NCBI RefSeq assembly: GCF_001435845.1
Contig: NZ_CM003596.1
Location: forward strand, 2,589,298 to 2,653,297
Source of the DNA: Psychrobacter sp. P11G3
Lineage (GTDB): Bacteria; Pseudomonadota; Gammaproteobacteria; Pseudomonadales; Moraxellaceae
Direction of reading: 5' to 3'
DNA length: 64,000 nucleotides
In this document: piece after piece, positions 27,117-36,065 of the stretch
Numbering within the stretch: position 1 is the stretch's first letter
How the letters are laid out: each line of letters opens with the position of its first letter
The notes under the pieces: model-generated
What the model was told of the DNA's origin: nothing
The model's input: only the letters and a program-made list of their open reading frames with translations
Databases searched by the model: none
Program-made: the position numbers and the translations under genes

Positions 27117-27794
27117 TTACCCAAACCCAGTCGATTGCCCAAACATCCCGATCAACCAGCTTATTACTGTCCACAATCCCCAACCGACAAATACAATGAC
27201 CAGTAGTCCAAGAAAGTCAGGGATGTGCAGATATAACCAAGCAACGATTGGATTACGCCAAAAAAACCCAAAGCGGCTTTGCTGCTGCTTGTCTTCTAGT
27301 GACTGGTGTAAAAACGGTCGATCCATATGCATGGTTTCGGTAATACCATACTCATGATGTAGATGCTCGTGCACGATACCCAGTGTCTTACGGCTAGGAC
27401 GAATAAAAATATCTAATAGCGTACCAATGCCAGGTACGATACCAACGACCATATCAATAAGTGCGAATCTAACCGCTGGCGTCATTTTATGAGCGGGCAC
27501 ACCTAACTGACGTCCTAATATAAATGCATAACTGGTCAATGCCAATCCTGCCAAATCTCCTGCGAGTGGAATGGTCGAAAGCGCCGCATCCGCACCCATT
27601 CCTTGCTTAGTAAAAGGCACTCGCACTAGTGAATCCATAGTATTGGCAAATTTTGCCAGTTTACGCTCAGTTGCGATAACTTGCTCACGAGTCAGACTAT
27701 GTTCGGCAAGTTTAGCTTGATAGTCTACGCCTGAGCCATTTGTATCAGAAGATTTCTTTGATTTGAATCTCGGCAACTTATCGAACTTATCCAT
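27117..27794 (-). CDS. DUF4112 family membrane protein
   Basis: Protein of 225 residues with a soluble basic N-terminus. Its core matches DUF4112: [28 protein letters not shown], a membrane stretch with [22 protein letters not shown], and a final hydrophobic segment near 200-220. The family is widespread and of unknown function; the paired '[12 protein letters not shown]' and 'VPGIGTLLD' repeats resemble each other and suggest an internal duplication. Its start overlaps the end of ubiA by 8 bases, so translation is coupled to ubiA and a role near ubiquinone synthesis or membranes is possible (inference). Confidence 0.8.
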   Translation of the reverse strand: MDKFDKLPRFKSKKSSDTNGSGVDYQAKLAEHSLTREQVIATERKLAKFANTMDSLVRVPFTKQGMGADAALSTIPLAGDLAGLALTSYAFILGRQLGVPAHKMTPAVRFALIDMVVGIVPGIGTLLDIFIRPSRKTLGIVHEHLHHEYGITETMHMDRPFLHQSLEDKQQQSRFGFFWRNPIVAWLYLHIPDFLGLLVIVFVGWGLWTVISWLIGMFGQSTGFG

Positions 27795-28704
27795 TTAGCG
27801 TCGTCCATATGCAAGTAACTGCGATGAGAGCAAAGACATAGCGCCCTACCCAGATATTGGCCAAGAACGCCTGAAAGCAAGCCAAAGGGTTACGACTGGC
27901 ACAAGCGCTATTTTGTTTGGCAAACATCATCGCAACAAGCGCCAATCCAAATACTGGGGTTACGCCCAATGTGGTCGGAGCAAAGTAATGCCACATAACC
28001 ACGCCCATCATTAGCAAAAATAGCATCTGCAATATTGAAATGATAATTACATCATAACGACCGAATAGTATCGCTGTTGATTTCACGCCAATTTTTAAGT
28101 CATCCTCACGGTCAGCCATGGCGTACTGGGTATCGTAGGCCACTGTCCAACACATATACGCTAGGAATAGCAGCCAACACCAAATATCGGGAGCACCTTG
28201 CACCGCCACATAGGACATCGGTATTGCCCACCCAAAAGCAGCTGCTAAAAATACTTGCGGCAGATGGGTATAGCGCTTCATAAATGGATAAATAAATGCC
28301 AATACAACGGCACCAAGCGACCAGTAGAATACAGCTATCGGCAGGAAAAATAGCAGACTGGCACTTAACAGCACCAGTACTAAAAATGCAGCGATAGCTT
28401 CTTTACCAGATAAGCGTCCATCTGCTAATGGGCGGCCTTTAGTTCGAGTTACATGACCATCTACTTTGCGATCCGCAAAGTCATTAATCGCACAACCAGC
28501 CGCTCGCATAAATATTGCACCAAGGGCAAATATCGCAAATACCTTGATACTTGGCAACGCTGCCGTTATTCCTTGCTGCTGCGCTTGACCCATTGCAGCG
28601 AGTAGTACGCCCCAAAGCGTTGGCCATAAGAGCAGCTCAATGCCGACTGGCTTATCAAAACGGGTTAGCTGGATATAGGCTTGTAGCTTGTCTTTAAATG
28701 TCAT
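27787..28704 (-). CDS. ubiA: 4-hydroxybenzoate polyprenyltransferase
   Basis: Integral membrane prenyltransferase of ubiquinone synthesis, attaching the polyprenyl tail to 4-hydroxybenzoate. Of its 305 residues, the first Asp-rich motif is NDFADRKVD (74-82) and the second is DREDDLKIG near 196. TKGRPL follows the first motif, as in all UbiA. Eight to nine membrane helices are visible. Its stop overlaps the DUF4112 start. A chorismate lyase (ubiC), often adjacent in other genomes, is not present here. Confidence 0.95.
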   Translation of the reverse strand: MTFKDKLQAYIQLTRFDKPVGIELLLWPTLWGVLLAAMGQAQQQGITAALPSIKVFAIFALGAIFMRAAGCAINDFADRKVDGHVTRTKGRPLADGRLSGKEAIAAFLVLVLLSASLLFFLPIAVFYWSLGAVVLAFIYPFMKRYTHLPQVFLAAAFGWAIPMSYVAVQGAPDIWCWLLFLAYMCWTVAYDTQYAMADREDDLKIGVKSTAILFGRYDVIIISILQMLFLLMMGVVMWHYFAPTTLGVTPVFGLALVAMMFAKQNSACASRNPLACFQAFLANIWVGRYVFALIAVTCIWTTLNG

Positions 28705-28833
28705 GGCTTTTTATTATCATTGTTTGAATACTTTTTATGTGCGCTTATACACTTAGCTCAGAACAACTAAATTAATTTCTGAAGGGGCTAGTTGCTGAGG
28801 TTTAATAGACTAATTACTAAGTTAATGGTCTGG

Positions 28834-29076
28834 CTACTGAATTTGTTGCCATAATTTATTCGCTTCGATCAGTGATAGCTCAGGATATTGCTTGCGCAAA
28901 GCTTTTAACGCTGGGACTTTGTCTTTCTGTGCTGCTTGTTGACGTAAAAATACCAGCTGCTCTTGTGGATTGCTCAGCTCTTTTAACCGTGCCTCAAGCC
29001 GAAGAATGCGAGTACGCAGCATAATATTAATCAACAATAGAATTGCACCCATAACCCAAATGATTAACGCTGACAT
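28834..29076 (-). CDS. Small single-pass membrane protein, unknown
   Basis: 80 residues: one N-terminal membrane helix (about 3-22), then a charged helix with heptad character (ILRLEARLKELSNPQEQLVF). A short C-terminal part (ALRKQYPELSLIEANKLWQQ) resembles the ending of small SHOCT-like or ribosome-associated tails. No family named. It lies between ubiA and rsmJ on the same strand and may be co-transcribed with rsmJ, 88 bases upstream. Confidence 0.65.
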   Translation of the reverse strand: MSALIIWVMGAILLLINIMLRTRILRLEARLKELSNPQEQLVFLRQQAAQKDKVPALKALRKQYPELSLIEANKLWQQIQ

Positions 29077-29164
29077 TCCTTGTTCCTAAATCCATTAATT
29101 CTGCCCACATAAGCTGATTAATTGCGTACATTTACACTCGTACATTCATTATCAACAGCAGCTA

Positions 29165-30064
29165 TCAGACAAAATACCCATCAAAGCGCACGGCTTCATT
29201 GTGCCAGCTTTCACTAGCTGGCTTATCAGCAAGCAGCGGTGCAAACTGTGGACGCTTTACGACCACGCGACCTTGGCCCTGCGTACTTTGTTTGACAACG
29301 GTCTGTGCACTACTTAGCAGCTGTCGCTCTTCATCTAATGTTGGTGGACGAGCCAAATGGTGCAGTGCCTGCATATGCTTACCGACTTTTGCCCCTTTGC
29401 CTGTTTTGCTATCTTGATAGCTACCCTCTGGAAACATCGGATCCAAATAGACGACATCGATTGCCGTGGCATTATCTGTAACGGTACAGGCTTCTAAATT
29501 CGCAAAATAACTGAGCGCATCAGTGTTAATAATCTGTAGACGGCTCATGAGCTTTTGCCAATTGGGTAGCGCACTCATACGCTGCTGCTCTGCAAGTAAC
29601 AGCAATGCCATCAACGGCTGCTGCTCAAGCATAGTAACTTGTGCACCAGTACTTGCCAATATCAAACTATCATGCCCAAAGCCAGCAGTTGCATCAATAA
29701 CGTGACTATCTGATGTGATTCTGGCCGCTTGTAATAGCAACTCAGACTTACGGCCAGCACTCACTACACGGCGCTGCAACTTGTCCCACTCAGGTGCCAC
29801 ACTGAGCCCATCACTTAGCCATGATAGCTTGTCTTTATCATCTAATAATAAAATAGGCTGAGTAGATGCTTGGCTCAATTGCTGACGGCACTTTTGAGTT
29901 AGTTTCTCTGTAGCGACCTCTATATCTAAGATAATTGGTAATGTATGCTCAGCTATCAATGACTGTAGGCTCTCAACCTGTGCTTGCTGGCTGTCATTGA
30001 CGTAGAATAACTGACAATGTACAACAGCACCTGTTTCGTCATACGTTTGGGGCACATCGGTCAT
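29165..30064 (-). CDS. rsmJ: 16S rRNA (guanine(1516)-N(2))-methyltransferase
   Basis: SAM-dependent methyltransferase acting on G1516 of 16S rRNA. The SAM-binding motif is VIDATAGFGHDSLILA, and the catalytic region reads VVYLDPMFPEGSYQDSKTGK, both characteristic of RsmJ. The first 90 residues form the family's N-terminal extension. Three ATG codons lie close together (30073, 30070, 30064, read on the minus strand); AGGA sits 8 bases before the one at 30064, so that start is preferred, giving 299 residues. Confidence 0.93.
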   Translation of the reverse strand: MTDVPQTYDETGAVVHCQLFYVNDSQQAQVESLQSLIAEHTLPIILDIEVATEKLTQKCRQQLSQASTQPILLLDDKDKLSWLSDGLSVAPEWDKLQRRVVSAGRKSELLLQAARITSDSHVIDATAGFGHDSLILASTGAQVTMLEQQPLMALLLLAEQQRMSALPNWQKLMSRLQIINTDALSYFANLEACTVTDNATAIDVVYLDPMFPEGSYQDSKTGKGAKVGKHMQALHHLARPPTLDEERQLLSSAQTVVKQSTQGQGRVVVKRPQFAPLLADKPASESWHNEAVRFDGYFV

Positions 30065-30130
30065 AACCATCATCCTATTTGCTGCTTATTTTCACTATAA
30101 ATTACTGGCGTGTTAAATCATAACGCAAAT

Positions 30131-30973
30131 CTAGCCAGCCATTTGATAACCAAAGCCCCAAGCGGCGACCAGCACGATAACACCCGTGATAATGCGCAGC
30201 CAAGCAAAAATAGTAAAGTCGCGGCGACTTACCCATGCCACAAGTAAGCGGATACAGAGTAGCGCTATTACAAATGACACGATGGTTCCGATACCTAGCA
30301 CCAGCCAGTCTTCACTGCTCTTCAGTACGTCACCATGTTTGAGTAAATCCAACAGTGCCGCGCCTACAATGACAGGAATACCCAAAAAGAAAGAAAACTC
30401 AGCAGAAGCCTTACGTGAGACACCTAACCACAGCGCACCAATAATAGTGGCACCTGAGCGTGACGTCCCGGGTATAAGAGCTAAACATTGAAACAGACCA
30501 ATCATCAACGCAGTTTTTATGCTGACATCTTCTGCCTCTTCTGCAATGACCGTTTTAGGACGCTTTTCCACATAGAATATCAGTAGACCGCCGATGATGA
30601 GCATAATGGCAACGACGATAGGATTAAACAAATAAGCTTTGATTTCATCGGCAAAGGTAAAACCAACAATCATCACAGGGATAGTAGAGACAATCAGACT
30701 CAGCCCCAGCTGTCTAGGATTGGTCATGCCCTCTGCTTTGCCAGTCAACAAACCCATCAGTGCTTGCCACAATCTACCCCAATAGTCATAAATCACTGCC
30801 AAAATAGCGCCAAGCTGTACCACCACGACAAATAAATCAACCTTTTCTTTAGTCCAGAAACCCATCACATCCGCTGATAAAATCAAATATCCCGTACTAG
30901 AGATGGGTAAAAATTCAGTGATACCTTCAACGATACCCATGATGACAGCTTGAACGAATAAAACTATATCCAC
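30131..30973 (-). CDS. uppP: Undecaprenyl-diphosphate phosphatase
   Basis: Membrane phosphatase that recycles undecaprenyl pyrophosphate for peptidoglycan and other envelope polymers; it also confers bacitracin tolerance (BacA). The 280 residues carry EGITEFLPISSTG (16-28), whose Glu residues are catalytic, and IPGTSRSGATI near 170, with the essential Arg. Seven to eight membrane helices are seen. The start is a GTG with AGGAAAG six bases upstream. Here the motif ends ISSTGYL rather than the usual ISSTGHL, a conservative change at a normally conserved His. Confidence 0.95.
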   Translation of the reverse strand: MDIVLFVQAVIMGIVEGITEFLPISSTGYLILSADVMGFWTKEKVDLFVVVVQLGAILAVIYDYWGRLWQALMGLLTGKAEGMTNPRQLGLSLIVSTIPVMIVGFTFADEIKAYLFNPIVVAIMLIIGGLLIFYVEKRPKTVIAEEAEDVSIKTALMIGLFQCLALIPGTSRSGATIIGALWLGVSRKASAEFSFFLGIPVIVGAALLDLLKHGDVLKSSEDWLVLGIGTIVSFVIALLCIRLLVAWVSRRDFTIFAWLRIITGVIVLVAAWGFGYQMAG

Positions 30974-31115
30974 AGTGACTTTCCTAGAAACAGACTGGCC
31001 TGAAAAAACTGGCCTAAAAACAGACCGATTGGCTGTCCTATATTAACGTTGATTTTATATGGGTATACGCTTGCTAAACACTAAAAAGCTGGCTGCAAAA
31101 AGCATATTTATCAAG

Positions 31116-31817
31116 CTATGCTTTGCCTTGCTCTTTAAGTGTTTTCCAAGCTTGATTACGTAGATATTTTGGCAATGCCTGCGACGCTTCTGTACCACCA
31201 TCGTTTGCAAACTGAGCAATACCAAGCTGCCCAATGACAACAGCATCTGGCCAAACATCTTCATGGTAGTCTTGCTGATCATATCGTGCCAATAGCGGCG
31301 CGCCATTACCCACAATAGGTAGGCTAAGTGCGGTTTGGCAATCATAATCAAATAGCTGCTCAGTGCTATCGCTACCATCAGCCAATACTGGCTGCATAAT
31401 GCTATGACCTAATTGGTCGTCAGTTACCAACTCATACTGTCCAAAGTAGACTTGCTGCATACGAGCATCAAGGGCGCTGTATAGGTGTGTCAGCCCGTAT
31501 TTCTGATACGCGCATTGTGCGATTGCTTGCAGGCTTGAGACGCCAACACAAGGCAAATCATGCGCTACAGACAGAGCCTGTACCACTGCCGTATTGATGC
31601 GAATACCACTAAACGCACCCGGCCCGCGATTGAATATTAAAGCCTGTATATCAGCAAGACGTAACTGCGCCTCAGACAATGCAGCATCAATCATCGGTAA
31701 AATCTGTTGAGTCTGCTGACGCTTACCTGTTTCGGTATGGCTCGATAGTACCTGTCCACTCGAATCTAAAATCGCGATCGAACACTGATCGAACACGGTA
31801 TCCATTGCTAAAAACAT
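31116..31817 (-). CDS. tsaB: tRNA t6A37 synthesis protein TsaB
   Basis: Partner of TsaD in threonylcarbamoylation of A37 in tRNA. The 233-residue ASKHA-fold protein opens MFLAMDTVFDQCSIA. It contains ALIFNRGPGAFSGIRI, which corresponds to the family's 'GPGSFTGLRI', and DARMQQVYFG for the usual 'DARM-EVY'. The frame begins with GTG-ATG; GAGG five bases before the ATG supports the ATG. It lies downstream of ffh on the same strand, 270 bases away after the ffh start region reads outward, so it is a separate unit. Confidence 0.93.
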   Translation of the reverse strand: MFLAMDTVFDQCSIAILDSSGQVLSSHTETGKRQQTQQILPMIDAALSEAQLRLADIQALIFNRGPGAFSGIRINTAVVQALSVAHDLPCVGVSSLQAIAQCAYQKYGLTHLYSALDARMQQVYFGQYELVTDDQLGHSIMQPVLADGSDSTEQLFDYDCQTALSLPIVGNGAPLLARYDQQDYHEDVWPDAVVIGQLGIAQFANDGGTEASQALPKYLRNQAWKTLKEQGKA

Positions 31818-32021
31818 CACAACCTCGGCTTTTACTTTTGGCGTTCTAAATTGATTTGTCAGATTTTACTAATTTTTCATAACGATCTATCATTCATGCA
31901 CTATAAGAATACTGACAGAATAGAGCAGCGCATATCATAGCATTTAGGGTACACGAATTTTATTAATTTCTATATTTTTCACACTTTATCCATCAGTATT
32001 TATCTGTAACTGATAACGATA

Positions 32022-32056
32022 AAAAGCCCCAAAGCTTCATTGGCTTCGGGGCTTTG
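32022..32056 (-). terminator. Intrinsic terminator of ffh
   Basis: AAAGCCCC (32023-32030) pairs with GGGGCTTT (32048-32055), extended by AGC/GCT with a small internal loop. Five T follow on the minus strand, about 35 bases past the ffh stop. Confidence 0.85.
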
Positions 32057-32087
32057 ATCAAACATCTTAAAAATAACTAATTGTTAT

Positions 32088-33632
32088 TTAAAAGCGGGTT
32101 TTGAACTTCTTTGGCGCTTGGTTTTGCATTTCTTGCATTTGCTTTTGCATCTCTTCAGTGCTTGGCATGTTATTTGGATCCAGTCCCATTTGCTTGGCCA
32201 TTTGTTCTGGATTCACGTCCTTAGCGCCACCTTGCTGACCGCCGCCAAACAATGGACCGCCGCCACCGCCAGCACTACCGCCACCCATGAGGCCTTGCAT
32301 AGACTTCATCATTTTACTGATGCCTTCAGGCTTTGAGATCATTTTCATCATTTTTGCCATCTGCTTGTGTTGCTTGAGCAAACGGTTAACATCTTGAATC
32401 TCACGGCCTGAACCTGCAGCGATTCGGCGCTTACGACTTGGGTTAATCTTGTCAGGATTTTTACGCTCAAACGGCGTCATTGAATTAATCAATGCTTCCA
32501 TTTCACGTACTTTTTCTTCTGGTTTGGCGTCTTCGACGGCTTTTTGCATATCTGATCCGCCCATACCAGGCATCTTATCCAAGAAACCTGCCATGCCGCC
32601 CATGCTCTTCATCTGCTGGAACTGAGTCAATAGATCCTCAAGGTCGAAGTCACCGCCCTTTTGCATCTTTTTCGCCATTTTTTCGGCTTTATCACGGTCA
32701 ATTTTCTGCTCAACCTCTTCGACCAGACTCAGTACATCACCCATACCTAGGATACGCTGCGCGATACGCTCAGGGTGGAACAGCTCTAGCTCGTCTAGTT
32801 TTTCACCGCGACCCAAGAACTTAATTGGCTTACCGGTGATAGCGCGTACAGAAAGCGCCGCACCGCCGCGAGCATCACCGTCAGTCTTAGTTAAGATAAC
32901 ACCCGTCAACGGCAACGCATCATTAAAGGCTTTTGCGGTATTGGCGGCATCTTGACCCGTCATGGCATCGACAACGAATAGCGTCTCAGATGGATTAACC
33001 GCAGCAGTTAGCGCCTTAATCTCATCCATCATGGTATCGTCGATATGTAGACGACCAGCGGTATCAATGATCAGAATATCTTGATATTGGATTTTGGCTT
33101 CTTCTATCGCACGCTTTGCGATATCAATTGGATTCTCATCTGTGCTTGAGTTCACAAACTTAGCATTCACTTGACCGGCTACTTGCTCCAGCTGTTTGAT
33201 AGCTGCTGGGCGGTAGACGTCGGCAGAGACTAGCATGACTTTTTTCTTTTGACGCTCTTGTAGATATTTGGCCAACTTACCTGCTGTAGTCGTTTTACCT
33301 GCACCTTGTAGACCTGCTAGCAAATAGACAACCGGCGGTTTACCTGTCATCTCTAACTGTTGGTTGGCGCTGCCCATCATTTCGGTCAGCTCGTCGTGTA
33401 CGATTTTTACAAACGCTTGACCTGGCGCTAACTCTTTTAGCACCTCAGCACCAAGCGCTTGTTCTTTTACGCGTTTTACAAAATCACGAGTGACAGGCAA
33501 CGCCACATCAGCTTCTAACAACGCCATACGCACTTCACGTAACGTATCTTTGATATTGTCTTCGGTCAACTGCCCGGTACCGACGATGTTACGTAGGCTC
33601 GACGATAAGCGTTCTGTTAAGGTATCAAACAT
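32088..33632 (-). CDS. ffh: Signal recognition particle protein Ffh
   Basis: GTPase of the signal recognition particle, delivering membrane proteins to FtsY. The 514 residues show an N domain (1-90), a G domain with GLQGAGKTTTAGKLA near 107 and DTAGR near 190, TKTDGDARGG near 248, and a Met-rich M domain to the end. A Gly-rich linker (GGGSAGGGGGPLFGGG, about 445-465) interrupts the C-terminal tail, making it longer than E. coli Ffh (453 aa). It is divergent from ypjD, a common gammaproteobacterial arrangement. Confidence 0.97.
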   Translation of the reverse strand: MFDTLTERLSSSLRNIVGTGQLTEDNIKDTLREVRMALLEADVALPVTRDFVKRVKEQALGAEVLKELAPGQAFVKIVHDELTEMMGSANQQLEMTGKPPVVYLLAGLQGAGKTTTAGKLAKYLQERQKKKVMLVSADVYRPAAIKQLEQVAGQVNAKFVNSSTDENPIDIAKRAIEEAKIQYQDILIIDTAGRLHIDDTMMDEIKALTAAVNPSETLFVVDAMTGQDAANTAKAFNDALPLTGVILTKTDGDARGGAALSVRAITGKPIKFLGRGEKLDELELFHPERIAQRILGMGDVLSLVEEVEQKIDRDKAEKMAKKMQKGGDFDLEDLLTQFQQMKSMGGMAGFLDKMPGMGGSDMQKAVEDAKPEEKVREMEALINSMTPFERKNPDKINPSRKRRIAAGSGREIQDVNRLLKQHKQMAKMMKMISKPEGISKMMKSMQGLMGGGSAGGGGGPLFGGGQQGGAKDVNPEQMAKQMGLDPNNMPSTEEMQKQMQEMQNQAPKKFKTRF

Positions 33633-34057
33633 AAATAACTCTCAGTTAAAATGGTTTTCAATTAAATAATACGCAATTAAAATAACTCTAAATCAAACCA
33701 TTAAAATGGTTCATAAATAATATTAGGATACGCTATAAGATATTAGGATATTGCATGACAAGGGACATGATAAAAGAATTATATTATCAATACTATAGCA
33801 TTAACATGGCTCAAAACTTATAGTCGTTTCGCAAAGGACACAGCGCTTATAATTGTAGTCAACTTTTTATAGATGATATATTTTACTTTTTGCGCTATGC
33901 AGCACTGCTGATCATTTATAAGTTATAAGCAAGATGGTGCTCAATTGGCACCCATTTTATGATAAATTGGACGATTATTCTAATCATTCTGATAATACCA
34001 CTTTAGCGACACATTGAGCGGCAGTTTATGCTCAGTATAAGATGAGGCTTTTTATCT
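33633..34057. other. Divergent intergenic region between ffh and ypjD
   Basis: About 425 bases, AT-rich. It contains the palindrome AACCATTAAAATGGTT at 33696-33711, a third AATGGTT half-site at 33650-33656, and a short direct repeat ATATTAGGATA near 33720-33755. Promoters for both genes must lie here. No small gene recognised. Confidence 0.5.
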
Positions 34058-34849
34058 GTGCACTTTGCATTCTTACTTGCTAGCATGGCTTATATCTTAG
34101 CCAGCATCCATATTGGTTGGGCGCTGGTTCAGGACAAACCTATCCACAAAAGCCTCAGTTTGGGCTTGTTGCTCATCGGTATGGCTGCACATGCGGTACT
34201 GCTATATCCATACGTTGTGACGCTGTATGGTTTAAATTTCAACTTGTTCAATATAATCAGTCTGACCAGTTTATTTTTCTTATTCTTTTATCTGTTGTTC
34301 TGTTTATATCGCCCTATTCTTAGCCTTGGTATTTTGGCTGCACCCACCGCCCTAATAGGTATGACTGTCGGCTATGTCGGCCGCGCCCCTTATCAACCGC
34401 TCACTAATGTCAGTATTGGGCTTGAAATTCATATCATATTATCATTGGCTGCCTATTGTGTGCTGCTGATGGCGGCGGTACAAGCGCTATTTCTACGTCT
34501 ACAAATACGTGAGCTCAAGCATCATACCATTCACCGCTTTTGGGTCAATAAGCTACCCTCCTTGCAAAGTATGGAGAGTTTATTATTCGATATGCTGTTG
34601 GTAGGCTTTGTATTGCTCAGTATCGCACTGGGGATTGGGTTTATCTATGTACAAGACTTGATGGCACAGCATATCGTGCATAAGACTGTTTTTAGTCTAC
34701 TGTCGTGGTTATTATTTGGTGTACTACTATTCGGTAACTGGCGTGCAGGCTGGCGAGGCAAACGTGCGGCCAATATCACTATTTATGCCTTTATCCTATT
34801 AGCCATTGGCTTTGTTGGTAGCAAGTTCGTCTTAGAAATGCTCCTATAA
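34058..34849 (+). CDS. Cytochrome c assembly-like inner membrane protein YpjD
   Basis: Eight-helix membrane protein of 263 residues from the CcsA/ResC superfamily (E. coli YpjD/CorE). Conserved features are the helix pattern with LEIHIILSLAAYCVLLMAAVQA, with a potential haem-ligand His, and HKTVFSLLSWLLFGVLLFG with another His. Its link with ffh is conserved, but the role is not settled; YpjD was tied to cobalt sensitivity in older work. The frame opens with GTG; an ATG eight codons in is an alternative. It is closed by the terminator at 34863-34902. Confidence 0.85.
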   Translation: MHFAFLLASMAYILASIHIGWALVQDKPIHKSLSLGLLLIGMAAHAVLLYPYVVTLYGLNFNLFNIISLTSLFFLFFYLLFCLYRPILSLGILAAPTALIGMTVGYVGRAPYQPLTNVSIGLEIHIILSLAAYCVLLMAAVQALFLRLQIRELKHHTIHRFWVNKLPSLQSMESLLFDMLLVGFVLLSIALGIGFIYVQDLMAQHIVHKTVFSLLSWLLFGVLLFGNWRAGWRGKRAANITIYAFILLAIGFVGSKFVLEMLL

Positions 34850-34862
34850 AATATCACATCAT

Positions 34863-34902
34863 AAAAAGGCGGTCAGCAACAATAGTTACTGACCGCCTTT
34901 TT
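34863..34902. terminator. Bidirectional intrinsic terminator between ypjD and purU
   Basis: AAAAAGGCGGTCAG (34863-34876) pairs perfectly with CTGACCGCCTTTTT (34889-34902), T-runs on both strands, between convergent stops. Confidence 0.9.
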
Positions 34903-34933
34903 CTATTCTTAGCCGACTCACTACTCATTTTTC

Positions 34934-35854
34934 TTAGTTAAATACGACTGTCTTATTACCCGCTACAATCACACGGTTTTGCACATGCCAGTTTACAGCA
35001 CGTGCTAATACGTTGCGTTCGATATCACGGCCGATAGCACGCAATTCTGTCACCCCTTGGCGATGCGTCACACGGTGTACATCCTGCTCGATGATAGGCC
35101 CTTGATCAAGCTCAGCTGTGACATAATGCGCAGTTGCGCCGATAAGCTTAACACCTTTATCATAAGCTTGACGATAAGGATCTGCACCCACAAACGCAGG
35201 CAAGAATGAATGATGAATATTGATAATCTGCATCGGCCAGCGTTTGACAAAATCTGATGACAAAATCTGCATGTAGCGCGCCAATACTAATAAGTCGTTA
35301 CCTGCCATCAACTTATGAATCTGCTCTTCTGCATCGAACTTATTGTCTTTGGTCACTGGCACATGATGGAAAGTAATGCCAAAATTTTGTACTGCTTGCT
35401 TCAAATCAGGATGGTTACTGACCACGCAAGTAATCTCGCAATCGAGCAATCCACGCTGATGTCGCCATAATAAATCTAACAACGCATGATCAAACTTAGA
35501 CACCAAAATACCGACTTTGGTCTTCGTTGCATTGTTATGTAGACGCCAGTCCATGTCGTGGCGCTTAGCAACCGTATGCGCAAAGCTGGCTTCAAAATTC
35601 TCGATAATATCGCTCAATCCTGCCAAAGCAAACTCTAAACGCATGAAATACTGCCCGCCTTCATGCGCCGTTGAATACTGATCAAGCGTAATGATATTAG
35701 CACCATAACGATGAATAAATTCAGAAACTGCCTGTACGATACCTGCCTGATCTTTGCATTTGATGAGCAGCGTGGCTGTATCAATAGCGCTAGGAATCTG
35801 TTTGCTCTGAGAAGCTATGGTCGATAATGAAACCGTTTTAGTGTTGTCTGACAT
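34934..35854 (-). CDS. purU: Formyltetrahydrofolate deformylase
   Basis: Hydrolyses 10-formyltetrahydrofolate to tetrahydrofolate and formate, balancing one-carbon units for purine synthesis. The 306 residues begin with an ACT domain (about 25-105, LLIKCKDQAGIVQAVSEF). The formyltransferase-like catalytic domain follows, with NIHHSFLPAFVGADPY and IGATAHYVTAELDQGPII supplying the catalytic His and Asp. The N-terminus is extended by about 25 residues over E. coli PurU (280 aa). It is a single gene between two terminators. Confidence 0.95.
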   Translation of the reverse strand: MSDNTKTVSLSTIASQSKQIPSAIDTATLLIKCKDQAGIVQAVSEFIHRYGANIITLDQYSTAHEGGQYFMRLEFALAGLSDIIENFEASFAHTVAKRHDMDWRLHNNATKTKVGILVSKFDHALLDLLWRHQRGLLDCEITCVVSNHPDLKQAVQNFGITFHHVPVTKDNKFDAEEQIHKLMAGNDLLVLARYMQILSSDFVKRWPMQIINIHHSFLPAFVGADPYRQAYDKGVKLIGATAHYVTAELDQGPIIEQDVHRVTHRQGVTELRAIGRDIERNVLARAVNWHVQNRVIVAGNKTVVFN

Positions 35855-36007
35855 AATTTGCCCAATATAAAAGATGATGACTTATCGCTGAAAAATCGCT
35901 GACAGCATAGTAAACCGGTTATTTTAATCTTTTTTGCAATACTTTGCTGAGCGAGTTGGTTGTTTTTGGTTATTTAAGGTGATTTGGTTATTTGAAAGGA
36001 CAAACTA

Positions 36008-36036
36008 AAAACCCCCAACATAGGGTTGGGGGTTTT
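36008..36036 (-). terminator. Intrinsic terminator of the giant lipoprotein gene
   Basis: AAAACCCCCAAC (36008-36019) pairs perfectly with GTTGGGGGTTTT (36025-36036) around a 5-base loop. It lies 30 bases past the stop on the minus strand. Confidence 0.88.
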
Positions 36037-36065
36037 AAAATATTACTTTTCAGTATTTGGCAATG

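Noticed and set aside
31055..31378. 107-residue minus-strand frame overlapping tsaB
   Set aside because: It overlaps the C-terminal part of tsaB in another frame and lacks a family match.
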